Source: Burkholderiales bacterium
GTDB lineage: Bacteria; Pseudomonadota; Gammaproteobacteria; Burkholderiales; Burkholderiaceae_C
Direction of reading: 5' to 3'
DNA: 64,000 nt
Assembly (NCBI GenBank): GCA_016213205.1
Contig: JACRAZ010000077.1
Location: 62,001 to 126,000 of the forward strand
The notes below the pieces were generated by a model. That model did not search any database, had not been told where the DNA came from, and was given only the letters and a program-made list of their open reading frames with translations. The position numbers and the translations under genes were made by a program. Below, in pieces: positions 40,446-49,961 of this stretch. Within the stretch, counting starts at the first letter, position 1; every line of letters begins with the position of its first letter.

Positions 40446-41375
40446 TCAGGGCGCGGGCAGGATGACTTTGTCGATCACGTGGATCACGCCATTGCTGGCG
40501 AGCACGTCGGTGCCGGTGATCCGGGCGCTGCGCTGGCGTTGATCGGTGATGGCCAGCGCGGCGTTGACGGTGAACGTCCCGCCGCCGACCGTGGCGATCG
40601 CAGGCCCGACCGGAACGCCCGCCTTCAGCACGCGGCCAGGCACCACGTGATAGGTCAGCACCTTGCTCAGCAGCGCCTTGTCCGCCAGCAGCTGCTGCTT
40701 GCTGATGCCCAGCTCCGTCAGCAGGGCCGCGAACGCGGCATCGGTCGGTGCAAACACCGTGAAGGGCCCGGTGCCGCTGAGCGTCGATGCAAGGTTGGCC
40801 GCAACGACCGCCTCGGCCAGGATGCTGAACGACGGTGTGGCCACGGCCGTTTCAACAATCGTCTTGTTGGCTGGCAACAGCACCTTGTCGATGGCGTGAA
40901 TCACCCCGTTGGACGCGGCGATGTCGGTGTTGACGATCCGGGACAGGCGGTTGCGCCCATCGGTGATCACCAGCTCAGCGCCCACCGGATCGACCTTGAA
41001 GATGCCGCCGTCGAGGGGTGTGATCGCCTGACCTGCGGGCACCGCCGCCTTGGGCACCCCGACCGCCAGCACGTGGTACTTCAGCACAGCCGTGAGCAGG
41101 GGCTTGTTGGCCAGCAGCTGGGCCTTGGTGACACCCAGCTCGGTCAGCAACGCTGCGAAGGCCTCGTTCGTGGGGGCGAACACGGTGAACGGGCCGGGCG
41201 CCGACAAGGCGCCTGCCAGATCGACCGCGACCACCGCCTCGGCCAGGACGCTGAAGCGGGCGTCCCCCTGCGCAACCTGAACAACGTTGCCGGGATGATC
41301 GGCATCGCCGCCGCCGCAAGCCGCGACGAGGGCCAGTGCGGAGAGGGCCGCGAGTCTCTTGAACCAGTTGAACAT
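40446..41375 (-). CDS. Lipoprotein with two fasciclin domains
   Basis: A 309-residue protein. The N-terminus ends in lipobox VAAC (ALSALALVAACGGG), so it is probably membrane-anchored. Two tandem FAS1 domains follow (about residues 35-165 and 170-309), each with GPFTVFAPT[ND]xAFAALLTELG and a closing NGVIHxIDKVxLPA. The two halves are very similar, suggesting internal duplication. The ATG at 41375 has GGAGAA upstream. It lies just upstream of the single-domain fasciclin gene and the two may form one transcript across the G13 run. Confidence 0.93.
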   Translation of the reverse strand: MFNWFKRLAALSALALVAACGGGDADHPGNVVQVAQGDARFSVLAEAVVAVDLAGALSAPGPFTVFAPTNEAFAALLTELGVTKAQLLANKPLLTAVLKYHVLAVGVPKAAVPAGQAITPLDGGIFKVDPVGAELVITDGRNRLSRIVNTDIAASNGVIHAIDKVLLPANKTIVETAVATPSFSILAEAVVAANLASTLSGTGPFTVFAPTDAAFAALLTELGISKQQLLADKALLSKVLTYHVVPGRVLKAGVPVGPAIATVGGGTFTVNAALAITDQRQRSARITGTDVLASNGVIHVIDKVILPAP

Positions 41376-41731
41376 CTTTGCTTCTCCAGTCAGGTGTTGG
41401 ACGGGCTGGCAGCGCACACCATCGGTGGGTTGGGCCGGGGTCAATACTATCAAGTCATATTTCATACTGATTAGTTCACATTGGAGACCGCATGGTCTAT
41501 TTCCTCGTCCCGCACGCGCTGGGGTGGCGTGTGGCAAGCGCTCCTGGACCCAGCGCACTTCGGGCCTCCCGGCTCGACCACAGGCGGCGATCGGCTTGTA
41601 GGATGCGAAGCCCTGGTGGTGGCTCAGCAGCGCCAACCGGGTTCGCTGCGGAAGGGTCTGGGGCCATCAGCACGGCAACCGACCTCGACGCCAGACGTTG
41701 AACACACCAGCCACTGCCACACGGGACTGCC
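41376..41731. other. Intergenic region between the fasciclin lipoprotein and xthA
   Basis: 356 bp without a credible gene. A short AT-rich tract at about 41441-41480 (AATACTATCAAGTCATATTT and following) is the most promoter-like stretch and could serve the fasciclin genes, the divergent xthA gene, or both. I see no clear palindrome or repeat. Confidence 0.6.
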
Positions 41732-42499
41732 TTGAAACTCGCCACCTGGAACGTCAATTCGCTGGCCGTGCGCCTGCCCCAACTGCTGGCCTGGCTGGCC
41801 ACCGAGCAGCCCGATGTGCTGGTGCTGCAGGAAACCAAGCTCACCGATGACAAGTTCCCGCAGGCGGAGCTGGCCGCTGCCGGCTGGCACAGCGCCTGGT
41901 TCGGACAACGCACCTACAACGGGGTGGCGCTGCTGTCCCGCACCCCGGCCGAGGGCGTGGTGAAGAACATCCCCGGCTTCGACGACGAACAGGCGCGCGT
42001 GATTGCCGGCACGGTGCATGGCGTGCGGGTGGTGGGCGCGTATTTCCCCAATGGCCAGGCGCCCGACAGCGACAAGTTCGCCTACAAGATGCGATGGCTC
42101 GAGGCCTTGCGCGAATGGCTGCGGGCCGAGCTCACCCAACATCCCCGCCTGGTGCTGATGGGCGACTTCAACATCGCGCCGGAGGACCGGGACGTCTACG
42201 ATCCGGTGGCCCTGGCCGGCACCATCCATTGCACGGATGTGGAGCGGGAGCACTTCCGCCAGCTGCTGGCGCTTGGGCTGGTCGATGCCTACCGGCTGTT
42301 CGACCAACCGCCGCGGCTGTGGAGCTGGTGGGACTATCGCAACCTGGCCTTCCGCAAGAACCAGGGCCTGCGCATCGACCATGTGCTCGTCAGCCAGGCC
42401 TTGAGGGATGGCACCACGGCCTGCCGCATCGACAAGGCGCCACGCAAGAACGAGCGGCCGAGCGACCACGCGCCGGTGGTGTTGGAACTGACCCCCTGA
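41732..42499 (+). CDS. xthA: Exodeoxyribonuclease III
   Basis: A 255-residue AP endonuclease and 3'-5' exonuclease for base-excision repair. It starts at a TTG (MKLATWNVNSLAVRLPQLL) and carries VLVLQETKLTDDKFP (metal-binding Glu), RTYNGVALLSR, LVLMGDFNIAPEDRDVYDP (active-site Asp/Asn), LRIDHVLVSQAL and the closing PSDHAPVVLEL with the catalytic His. Length and motifs are normal for the XthA class. TTG is the only start giving the conserved N-terminus. Confidence 0.96.
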   Translation: MKLATWNVNSLAVRLPQLLAWLATEQPDVLVLQETKLTDDKFPQAELAAAGWHSAWFGQRTYNGVALLSRTPAEGVVKNIPGFDDEQARVIAGTVHGVRVVGAYFPNGQAPDSDKFAYKMRWLEALREWLRAELTQHPRLVLMGDFNIAPEDRDVYDPVALAGTIHCTDVEREHFRQLLALGLVDAYRLFDQPPRLWSWWDYRNLAFRKNQGLRIDHVLVSQALRDGTTACRIDKAPRKNERPSDHAPVVLELTP

Positions 42500-42623
42500 T
42501 CCTAGGTGCGACCGGGGTTCGCGCTCTGGTCGTGACGGAATTCACATGGCATATTCGGCCGCTATCGGACCGAAGCGGGGCGGTGTCCGCCTGGGTCCAG
42601 AAAAAGCGAGCAGCAGTGATGCC

Positions 42624-43238
42624 ATGAGGGATGCACGGTCAAGCTATTTCGACGACGGGGTGTACAGCCGGGCCTTTGCGCCGCCGCCCAAGCGCACGCC
42701 GTCCAAGCGATCTGGCTTCGCACCGCTGAACTGGCTGCGCTCCACCCTGTTCGGCAGCCTGGACGGCACCACCATCGTGCCGGCAAGCTCCTCGCCGCCC
42801 CTGCTGGAAAGCCGTGGCCAGCTGCTGCGAGAAGCGCACCGCTCGCTGCGCGCCTTGATCAAGCAACACCCCGGCTTGCGCCAGGTGATGCCGCACCTGG
42901 CCTACATTGAGCGCGCCCTGGCGCGCAAGGGTTCCCGTGCGCTGATGCGGGTGCCGGTGGCGGTGCTGCAGCGTGGGCTGGAGCAACTGGAGCGCCTGCA
43001 AGCCGAGCAGCCACGCGACGCCCTGCGCACGCTGCGCACGCGGCTGGTGGAAGCGATCGCGCTGCGCAGCGTGGCCCGGGACAGCGCGGTCACCCGCGGC
43101 ACGGCGCATGCCCGCCTGCCTGCCGCCCTGGAGGTGATGGAGGCCTCGCACTCCGACTTCGACGAAGCCGAACGCAGCTGGAAGGGCACCCTGCCCTACG
43201 CCCAGCACGATTGGGCCGATCCCCCTTCGCGCCACTGA
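42624..43238 (+). CDS. Hypothetical protein, Burkholderiales type
   Basis: A 204-residue soluble protein with no signal peptide or membrane helix. The N-terminus is MRDARSSYFDDGVYSRAFAPP; a helical region of about residues 80-170 is rich in Arg and Leu. An in-frame ATG at 42546 would add 26 residues and has a weak GGA upstream, so the start is uncertain. I do not recognise a domain. It is convergent with ntrC. Confidence 0.75.
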   Translation: MRDARSSYFDDGVYSRAFAPPPKRTPSKRSGFAPLNWLRSTLFGSLDGTTIVPASSSPPLLESRGQLLREAHRSLRALIKQHPGLRQVMPHLAYIERALARKGSRALMRVPVAVLQRGLEQLERLQAEQPRDALRTLRTRLVEAIALRSVARDSAVTRGTAHARLPAALEVMEASHSDFDEAERSWKGTLPYAQHDWADPPSRH

Positions 43239-43280
43239 TGCGCCGCCAGGGCGGCCCGCCGGGGCGCGCCGCCCACCGGA

Positions 43281-44798
43281 TCAGCGGTCCAGGTCGAGTT
43301 CCTGGATCTTGCGCGTGATGGTGTTGCGGCCGATGCCCAGCTTGTGCGCCGCCTCGATGCGCCGGCCGCGGGTGATCTCGAGCGCGGTCTGGATCAGCCG
43401 CGCCTCGAACTGGCGGGTCAGGGTGTCCCACACCTCCGGATCGCCGGCTTCGAGCAGGCGCCGCGCCTCACGCTGCAGGTCAGTCAACCAGCCGCTGCTC
43501 TGGCCCACCATCGCCGGCACGGGCTGGGCGGCCGCGGCGGGCAACGTCGGGGCGGCCGACGTCACAGGCGACACCGCAGCGGATGCCAAGGCGCCGGGCT
43601 CGGCGGCCGGAACCGGTGCGCTGCGTGGCACTTCGCCACTCAGCAGTTCGGGTGGCATGTCCTTCGGCTCGATCACCTGCGCTGGCGCCATCACCGTGAG
43701 CCAGTGGCACACGTTCTCCAGCTGGCGCACGTTGCCGGGAAAGTCGAACCCCATCAGGCGCTCGAGCGCAGCATCGGTGATGCGCTTGGCCTCGACGCCC
43801 AGTTCCTTTGCACTCTTGGCCAGGAAGAACCGGGTCAGCGCCGGAATGTCTTCCTTGCGCTCGCGCAGCGGCGGCAGGCGCAGGCGGATCACGTTGAGCC
43901 GGTGGAACAGGTCTTCTCGGAACGCGCCCTCGCGAACTCGCTGCTCGAGGTTCTGGTGCGTGGCGGCGATCACCCGCACGTTGGCCTTCAAGGGCTGGTG
44001 GCCGCCGACGCGGTAGAACTGCCCATCTGACAGCACCCGCAGCAGGCGGGTCTGCAGGTCGAAGGGCATGTCGCCGATTTCGTCGAGGAACAGCGTGCCG
44101 CCATCGGCCTGCTCGAAGCGGCCGCGGCGCATGGTCTGTGCGCCGGTGAAGGCACCACGTTCGTGGCCGAACAGCTCGCTCTCCAGCAGGTCCTTCGGGA
44201 TCGCCGCGGTGTTGATCGCGATGAACGGGCCATTGGCACCGGCATCGCCACGCGGGCTGTGCTTGTGCAGCGCGCGCGCCACCAGTTCCTTGCCCGAGCC
44301 CGACTCGCCGGTGATCAGCACCGTCACGTTGCTTTGCGACAGCCGGCCGATGGCGCGGAACACGTCCTGCATCGCCGGGGCCTGGCCCAGCATCTCGGGC
44401 ATTTCAGCCGCGGCCGCATCGCGCACTTCCTCGCGCAGGCTCTCGTCCACCGCGCGGCGGATCAGCTCGATCGCCTTGGTCAGGTCGAACGGCTTGGGCA
44501 GGTACTCGAAGGCCCCTCCCTGAAAGGCCGAAACGGCGCTGTCCAGGTCGGAGTAGGCGGTCATGATGATGACCGGCAGCCCGGGCAGGCGCTGCTTCAC
44601 CTTGCCCAGCAGGTCGATGCCCGATCCGCCGGGCATGCGGATGTCGCTCACCAGCACCTGGGGCTCGTCGTCGTCGAGTGCGGACAGCACGTCGCGCGGG
44701 TTCGAGAAGCTGCGCACCGCAAACTGCTCGCGCGCCAGCGCCTTCTCGAGCACGAATCGGATGGATTGGTCGTCGTCTACGATCCAGATGGGTTTCAT
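43281..44798 (-). CDS. ntrC: Nitrogen regulatory response regulator NtrC (sigma-54 activator)
   Basis: A 505-residue enhancer-binding protein. Receiver domain residues 1-120 with phospho-acceptor D52 in VLVSDIRMP. The AAA+ domain has Walker A TGESGSGKE (about 163-171) and the sigma-54 contact loop GAFTGA (215-220). After a long Ala/Pro linker, a Fis-type helix-turn-helix ends the protein (AAHKLGIGRNTITRKIQELDLD). It activates nitrogen genes such as glnA, whose upstream region shows matching sites. It lies 37 bp after ntrB. Confidence 0.97.
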   Translation of the reverse strand: MKPIWIVDDDQSIRFVLEKALAREQFAVRSFSNPRDVLSALDDDEPQVLVSDIRMPGGSGIDLLGKVKQRLPGLPVIIMTAYSDLDSAVSAFQGGAFEYLPKPFDLTKAIELIRRAVDESLREEVRDAAAAEMPEMLGQAPAMQDVFRAIGRLSQSNVTVLITGESGSGKELVARALHKHSPRGDAGANGPFIAINTAAIPKDLLESELFGHERGAFTGAQTMRRGRFEQADGGTLFLDEIGDMPFDLQTRLLRVLSDGQFYRVGGHQPLKANVRVIAATHQNLEQRVREGAFREDLFHRLNVIRLRLPPLRERKEDIPALTRFFLAKSAKELGVEAKRITDAALERLMGFDFPGNVRQLENVCHWLTVMAPAQVIEPKDMPPELLSGEVPRSAPVPAAEPGALASAAVSPVTSAAPTLPAAAAQPVPAMVGQSSGWLTDLQREARRLLEAGDPEVWDTLTRQFEARLIQTALEITRGRRIEAAHKLGIGRNTITRKIQELDLDR

Positions 44799-44835
44799 GC
44801 GGCGGCGGCCTGTCGTCCTCGTTGGCTGGCCCTCT

Positions 44836-45921
44836 TCAGGGCAGCGGTATCACGATCCTGAACACGGTCCGGCCCGGCGCGCTGTCGCATTCGATCAGTC
44901 CCATGTGCTGCTGGACGTAGGTTTGCGCCAGCGTGAGCCCGAGGCCGGATCCACCATCGCGCCCCGACACCAATGGGTAGAAGATGCGATCGCGGATGTC
45001 CTCGGGCACGCCCGGTCCGTTGTCCTCGATATGCAATTCCAGTGCCAGTCGATAGCGCTGCTTGCCGATGGTGACCTGCCGGGCCACCCGCGTGCGCAGC
45101 ACGATGCGGGCATCGCCCGCCGCGATGCGCTCGCCCAGCGCGTGGGCGGCGTTCTGGGCCACGTTGAGCACCGCCTGGATCAGCTGTTCGCGATCGCCCC
45201 GGAAATCGGGGATCGAGGTGTCGTAGTCGCGCTGGACCGTCAGGCCCTGGGGGTACTCGGCCAGCACCAGCGAGCGCACGCGTTCGCACACCTCGTGGAT
45301 GTTGACGTCGGCCACCACGTGGGCCCGCCGGTGCGGCGCCAGCAGGCGGTCCACCAGGGCCTGCAGACGGTCGGCTTCGTGGATGATGACGTTGGTGTAT
45401 TCGGTGAGCTCGCGCGAATTGAGCTCCATGGCCAGCAACTGCGCTGCGCCCCGGATGCCGCCCAGCGGGTTCTTGATCTCGTGCGCGAGGTTGCGGATCA
45501 GCTCCTTGTTGGCCTGCACCTGGCCAATGGCGCGCTCTTCGCGGTCCTGGCGGGTCTGCTGCTCGATCTCCAGCATCTCCACCAGGGCCAGGTCGCTGCC
45601 GGGGTCGATCTGGGTGACGATCACGTTCACCGGCAGCAGCTCGTTGGCGGCCAGCGGCGCACGGCGCAAGGTGCCGTCGAAGCGGCCGGTGGCGATTTCG
45701 TTGCACAGCACCGCGGTGAGCGTCTCACGCAGTTGGGCCCGGTCGGCGAACCACTCGAACACGTTCGAGCGCATCAGCGTGCGCCGGGACAGGCCCGCGA
45801 CGGTTTCGAACATGGCGTTCACATACACCAGCGATCCGTCGCCGCGCACCACGGCCACCATCGTGGCCAGCAGGTCCAGCGCGTCGTAGCGGGTGGTTCC
45901 GTCGGGGCGGCTGGTGCTCAT
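44836..45921 (-). CDS. ntrB: Nitrogen regulatory sensor histidine kinase NtrB
   Basis: A 361-residue cytoplasmic kinase/phosphatase acting on NtrC and controlled by PII. A PAS domain (about residues 14-100, GDGSLVYVNAMFETVAGLS) is followed by the phospho-acceptor helix NLAHEIKNPLGGIRGAAQLL with H147. The ATP-binding domain has VLNVAQNAAHAL, IEDNGPGVPEDI and GGSGLGLTLAQTYVQQH. No membrane segment is present, as expected for NtrB. It lies 7 bp after the DUF4124 gene and upstream of ntrC. Confidence 0.97.
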   Translation of the reverse strand: MSTSRPDGTTRYDALDLLATMVAVVRGDGSLVYVNAMFETVAGLSRRTLMRSNVFEWFADRAQLRETLTAVLCNEIATGRFDGTLRRAPLAANELLPVNVIVTQIDPGSDLALVEMLEIEQQTRQDREERAIGQVQANKELIRNLAHEIKNPLGGIRGAAQLLAMELNSRELTEYTNVIIHEADRLQALVDRLLAPHRRAHVVADVNIHEVCERVRSLVLAEYPQGLTVQRDYDTSIPDFRGDREQLIQAVLNVAQNAAHALGERIAAGDARIVLRTRVARQVTIGKQRYRLALELHIEDNGPGVPEDIRDRIFYPLVSGRDGGSGLGLTLAQTYVQQHMGLIECDSAPGRTVFRIVIPLP

Positions 45922-45928
45922 GGGGTCC

Positions 45929-46459
45929 TCAGGGAATCTTGGCGATCTCGCGCTTGATGGCCGCGATGTCGCTCTCGCTGCGGGTGATGCTGGCCTTCAG
46001 GGCCGACACCCGGTCGAGGTAGGTCTGGTAGTTGCGCTCGTCGCCGCGGCGCTCGGGCTCGCCGTTGTTGTACTCGCGCCGCAGCGCGGCGAGCTTGTCC
46101 TCCTCGCGCCGCAGCTCGGCTTCCAGGATGCGGCGCGCGTCGTTGTCGCGCTCGCGCTGGGCGTTCGGGTCGACACGCGCATCACCCGGCTTCGCGGCCG
46201 CGGTGCCCGAGGCCGGCGGGCGCGCCTTGGGCATCTGCACGACCGTGATCGGCGTGCCCTCGATCGTGCGGCAGCCTCGGTCGCGTGCCTCGGCGGGGGT
46301 GAGGGCATTGGTGTAGTGCGGGCCGTCCGGGCCCGGGCAGCGGTACACCGTGACGCCGCCTGGCGTCGCCGCCGGGGGCGGCGGTGCCGATGCCGGGGTC
46401 TGCCCCTGCGCCGAGGCGGCGGCCAGCAGCATGCTCAACTCGAGGGTCCTGCGGATCAT
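45929..46459 (-). CDS. DUF4124-like periplasmic protein between glnA and ntrB
   Basis: A 176-residue protein with an N-terminal signal peptide (MIRRTLELSMLLAAASAQGQ). A short DUF4124-like segment (VTVYRCPGPDGPHYTNALT) is followed by a charged coiled coil (about residues 120-176, LRREEDKLAALRREYNN). The function is unknown. Its position between glnA and ntrB is conserved in several Burkholderiales as far as I recall. The ATG at 46459 is chosen because it starts the signal peptide. Confidence 0.82.
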   Translation of the reverse strand: MIRRTLELSMLLAAASAQGQTPASAPPPPAATPGGVTVYRCPGPDGPHYTNALTPAEARDRGCRTIEGTPITVVQMPKARPPASGTAAAKPGDARVDPNAQRERDNDARRILEAELRREEDKLAALRREYNNGEPERRGDERNYQTYLDRVSALKASITRSESDIAAIKREIAKIP

Positions 46460-46529
46460 GTCGTCGACTCCGTTCACCGCGCCCATTGTGGCCCAGCACG
46501 AAGGTCCTGCTCCCCAGCGCCGGCCCACG

Positions 46530-46553
46530 AAAAAGGGCGGCCCGTGGCCGCCC
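46530..46553 (-). terminator. Rho-independent terminator after glnA
   Basis: On the minus strand a perfect 8-bp stem GGGCGGCC/GGCCGCCC with loop ACG is followed by TTTTT. It separates glnA from the DUF4124-ntrBC genes. Confidence 0.88.
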
Positions 46554-46577
46554 TCTTGAGCCGTGCGCCGCGCTGGC

Positions 46578-47993
46578 TTACAGGCTGTAGTACATGTCGA
46601 ACTCGAGCGGGTGCGTCGTCATGCGGAAACGCTGCACTTCCTGCATCTTCAGGTCGATGTAGGCGTCGAGGTAGGAATCGGTGAACACACCGCCCTTGGT
46701 CAGGAAGCCGCGGTCCTTGTCCAGGTATTCCAGTGCCTGGTCCAGGCTGTGGCAGACGGTCGGGATCTTCGCGTCTTCTTCCGGCGGCAGGTGATACAGG
46801 TCCTTGGTGGCGGCTTCGCCCGGGTGGATCTTGTTCTCCACGCCGTCCAGGCCGGCCATCAGCATGGCCGAGAAGCCCAGGTACGGGTTGCACAGGGGAT
46901 CCGGGAAGCGCGCTTCGATGCGGCGGCCCTTCGGGTTGGCCACGTAGGGGATGCGGATCGAGGCCGAGCGGTTGCGGGCCGAGTAGGCCAGCTTCACCGG
47001 CGCTTCGAAGCCGGGCACCAGCCGCTTGTAGCTGTTGGTGCCGGGGTTGGTGATCGCGTTCAGCGCGCGGGCGTGCTTGATGATGCCGCCGATGTAGTAC
47101 AGCGCGAACTCGCTCAGGCCGCCGTAGCCGTCGCCGGCGAACAGGTTCTTGCCGTCCTTCCAGACCGACTGGTGCACGTGCATGCCGGAGCCGTTGTCGC
47201 CGACGATGGGCTTGGGCATGAAGGTCGCGGTCTTGCCGTAGCTGTGGGCGACGTTATGCACGATGTACTTCAGGAGCTGGGTCTGGTCGGCGCGGCGCAC
47301 CAGGGTGTTGAACACGGTGCCGATTTCGTTCTGGCCGGCGGTGGCGACTTCGTGGTGATGCACTTCGACCTTGACGCCGCAGGCTTCCAGCAGCAGGCAC
47401 ATCTGGGCGCGCATGTCGTTGAAGCTGTCGACCGGGGGCACCGGGAAGTAGCCGCCCTTGACCGCCGGGCGGTGACCGACGTTGCCGCCTTCGAACTGCT
47501 CGCCGGTGCTCCAGGGCGCCTCTTCCGAGGTGACCTTGACGAAGCAGCCCTGCATGTCGACGTTCCAGTGGACCTGGTCGAAGATGAAGAACTCGGGCTC
47601 GGGGCCGAAGAAGGCGGTGTCGCCGATGCCGCTGCTCTTGAGGTAGGCCTCGGCGCGCTTGGCCAGCGAACGCGGGTCGCGCTCATAGGGCTTGCCGTCA
47701 CCGGGCTCCAGCACGTCGCAGGACAGGAACAGCGTGGGCTCTTCGAAGAACGGGTCGATGTTGGCCGTGTTCGGATCCGGCATCAACAGCATGTCGGATG
47801 CTTCGATGCCCTTCCAGCCGGCGATCGAGGAACCGTCGAAGGCGTGGCCCGACGTGAACTTGTCTTCATCGAAATGCGAAACGGGCACGGTGACGTGTTG
47901 TTCCTTGCCGCGGGTGTCGGTGAAACGGAAGTCGACGAACTTGACTTCGTTTTCCTTCACCATCGACATCACGTCGGCGACGGTCTTGGCCAT
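46578..47993 (-). CDS. glnA: Glutamine synthetase type I
   Basis: A 471-residue enzyme making glutamine from glutamate, ammonia and ATP. Motifs: [31 protein letters not shown] (metal-binding), [16 protein letters not shown] and the adenylylation segment [11 protein letters not shown] with Tyr400. The presence of that tyrosine means control by GlnE adenylylation is likely. The ATG at 47993 has AGGAGAT upstream; longer frames upstream are noncoding. Transcription is probably from the sigma-54 promoter at 48099-48114 with NtrC sites farther upstream. Confidence 0.98.
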   Translation of the reverse strand: MAKTVADVMSMVKENEVKFVDFRFTDTRGKEQHVTVPVSHFDEDKFTSGHAFDGSSIAGWKGIEASDMLLMPDPNTANIDPFFEEPTLFLSCDVLEPGDGKPYERDPRSLAKRAEAYLKSSGIGDTAFFGPEPEFFIFDQVHWNVDMQGCFVKVTSEEAPWSTGEQFEGGNVGHRPAVKGGYFPVPPVDSFNDMRAQMCLLLEACGVKVEVHHHEVATAGQNEIGTVFNTLVRRADQTQLLKYIVHNVAHSYGKTATFMPKPIVGDNGSGMHVHQSVWKDGKNLFAGDGYGGLSEFALYYIGGIIKHARALNAITNPGTNSYKRLVPGFEAPVKLAYSARNRSASIRIPYVANPKGRRIEARFPDPLCNPYLGFSAMLMAGLDGVENKIHPGEAATKDLYHLPPEEDAKIPTVCHSLDQALEYLDKDRGFLTKGGVFTDSYLDAYIDLKMQEVQRFRMTTHPLEFDMYYSL

Positions 47994-48098
47994 CAAGGAT
48001 CTCCTAGCAGGACGCGTATGAGGGAGGGTGGGATTGGAATGGGTGCGAGCCTTCCGTTTGGCAGGGCTGAACACCCCTCGAAAGACGCACTGGAATGT

Positions 48099-48114
48099 AG
48101 CAGAAACCATGCCC
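48099..48114 (-). promoter_or_regulatory. Sigma-54 promoter of glnA
   Basis: On the minus strand GGGCATGGTTTCTGCT fits the -24/-12 consensus TGGCAYGN4TTGCW with GG and GC exactly ten bases apart. It lies about 105-120 bp upstream of the glnA start codon. Confidence 0.75.
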
Positions 48115-48163
48115 AGCTCCGGGCAATGCCGGGCCGCCGCGCAGCGCGACGATCCCGACCGAA

Positions 48164-48180
48164 AGCACTATTTTGGTGCT
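48164..48180. promoter_or_regulatory. NtrC enhancer site upstream of glnA
   Basis: AGCACTATTTTGGTGCT is an inverted repeat AGCAC-N7-GTGCT matching the NtrC consensus GCAC-N7-GTGC. Its centre lies about 65 bp upstream of the sigma-54 promoter and it overlaps the last bases of the neighbouring CinA-like gene. Confidence 0.75.
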
Positions 48181-49004
48181 TCTTGAGTACCCAAAGTGGT
48201 GCCTGGCGGGCGCACCATTTCGGGGCCCAATTGAACGCCGAGCCCTTGCAGGGCTGAGCGCAAGGCGCCGAACGCCACTGCGCTGGCGACAGGATCGCCC
48301 TTGACGCCGAGTTCAATGTGACGACCCCATAGCGGGTGGGCGACGCTGGGCAGGCTGAACACCCGCACGCCGGGGTGAGCCGACTCGATGGCCTCCATCA
48401 GCGGTGTCAGTGTCGCCTCCATGGCCCCCATCACGATCACCGAGTGCTCGGTCTGGGCCTGGCTGCCATGCAGGCCTCGGTAGCGGCTGTCGAGCAGCGC
48501 CTCGATCATCGGGTGGGCCATCACGGGGAAGCCGGGCACGAAGTGCACGTCGCCCACCGAGAACCCGGGAATCTTGTTGTACGGGTTCGGAACGATCGTC
48601 GCGCCCTCGGGGAACATGCCCATGTTGAGCCGGTGCTGGTTGTCGGCGCGTTCGGGTTCGAACACGGCGCCCTGCTCGCGCGCGATGTCCTGCATGCGCT
48701 CGAGGATCAGCGCCTTCGCCTGCGGGTGCAGGGTGAGCGGCCGGCCCAGTGCCGCGCCGGCGCATTGCCGGGTGTGGTCGTCCGGCGTGGCGCCGATGCC
48801 GCCGCAGCAGAACACGATGTCGCCGCCGGTGAAGGCGTCCCGCAGCGCCGCGGTGATGTGGTCGCGGCGGTCGCCCACGTAGCGGGCCCAGGCCAGTTGC
48901 AGCCCCCGGGCGCCCAGCAGCTCGATCACCTTGGCCATGTGCTTGTCCTGGCGCTTGCCGGACAGGATTTCGTCGCCGATGACGATGAGGCCGAAGTGCT
49001 GCAT
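48168..49004 (-). CDS. CinA/MoaB-like molybdopterin-binding domain protein
   Basis: A 278-residue protein with the MoCF-like domain shared with CinA: FGLIVIGDEILSGKRQDKH, DIVFCCGGIGATPDDHTRQ and NKIPGFSVGDVHFVPGFPVMAHPM. The C-terminal nicotinamide-nucleotide amidase half of full CinA is absent, so only the N-terminal type activity (ADP-ribose/NAD-related hydrolysis in characterised CinA) could be expected. It lies 8 bp downstream of the EI24 gene and upstream of glnA; its 3' end carries NtrC sites of glnA. Confidence 0.88.
   Translation of the reverse strand: MQHFGLIVIGDEILSGKRQDKHMAKVIELLGARGLQLAWARYVGDRRDHITAALRDAFTGGDIVFCCGGIGATPDDHTRQCAGAALGRPLTLHPQAKALILERMQDIAREQGAVFEPERADNQHRLNMGMFPEGATIVPNPYNKIPGFSVGDVHFVPGFPVMAHPMIEALLDSRYRGLHGSQAQTEHSVIVMGAMEATLTPLMEAIESAHPGVRVFSLPSVAHPLWGRHIELGVKGDPVASAVAFGALRSALQGLGVQLGPEMVRPPGTTLGTQEAPK
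48212..48226. promoter_or_regulatory. Second, weaker NtrC-like site
   Basis: GCACCATTTCGGGGC keeps the left arm and most of the core of the NtrC motif but has one mismatch in the right arm (GGGC instead of GTGC). It is 47 bp from the stronger site and lies inside the coding end of the CinA-like gene. Confidence 0.45.
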
Positions 49005-49012
49005 GGGGCGGA

Positions 49013-49915
<903 letters not shown>

Positions 49916-49961
49916 CGGACCGGAAGAATACGTCAGGCTTGGCCGGCCAGGCGCAGATCTA

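Noticed and set aside
43239..43280. GC-rich potential hairpin between the hypothetical gene and ntrC
   Set aside because: Several short complementary runs are present but there is no T-run on either strand, so a terminator call is not supported.
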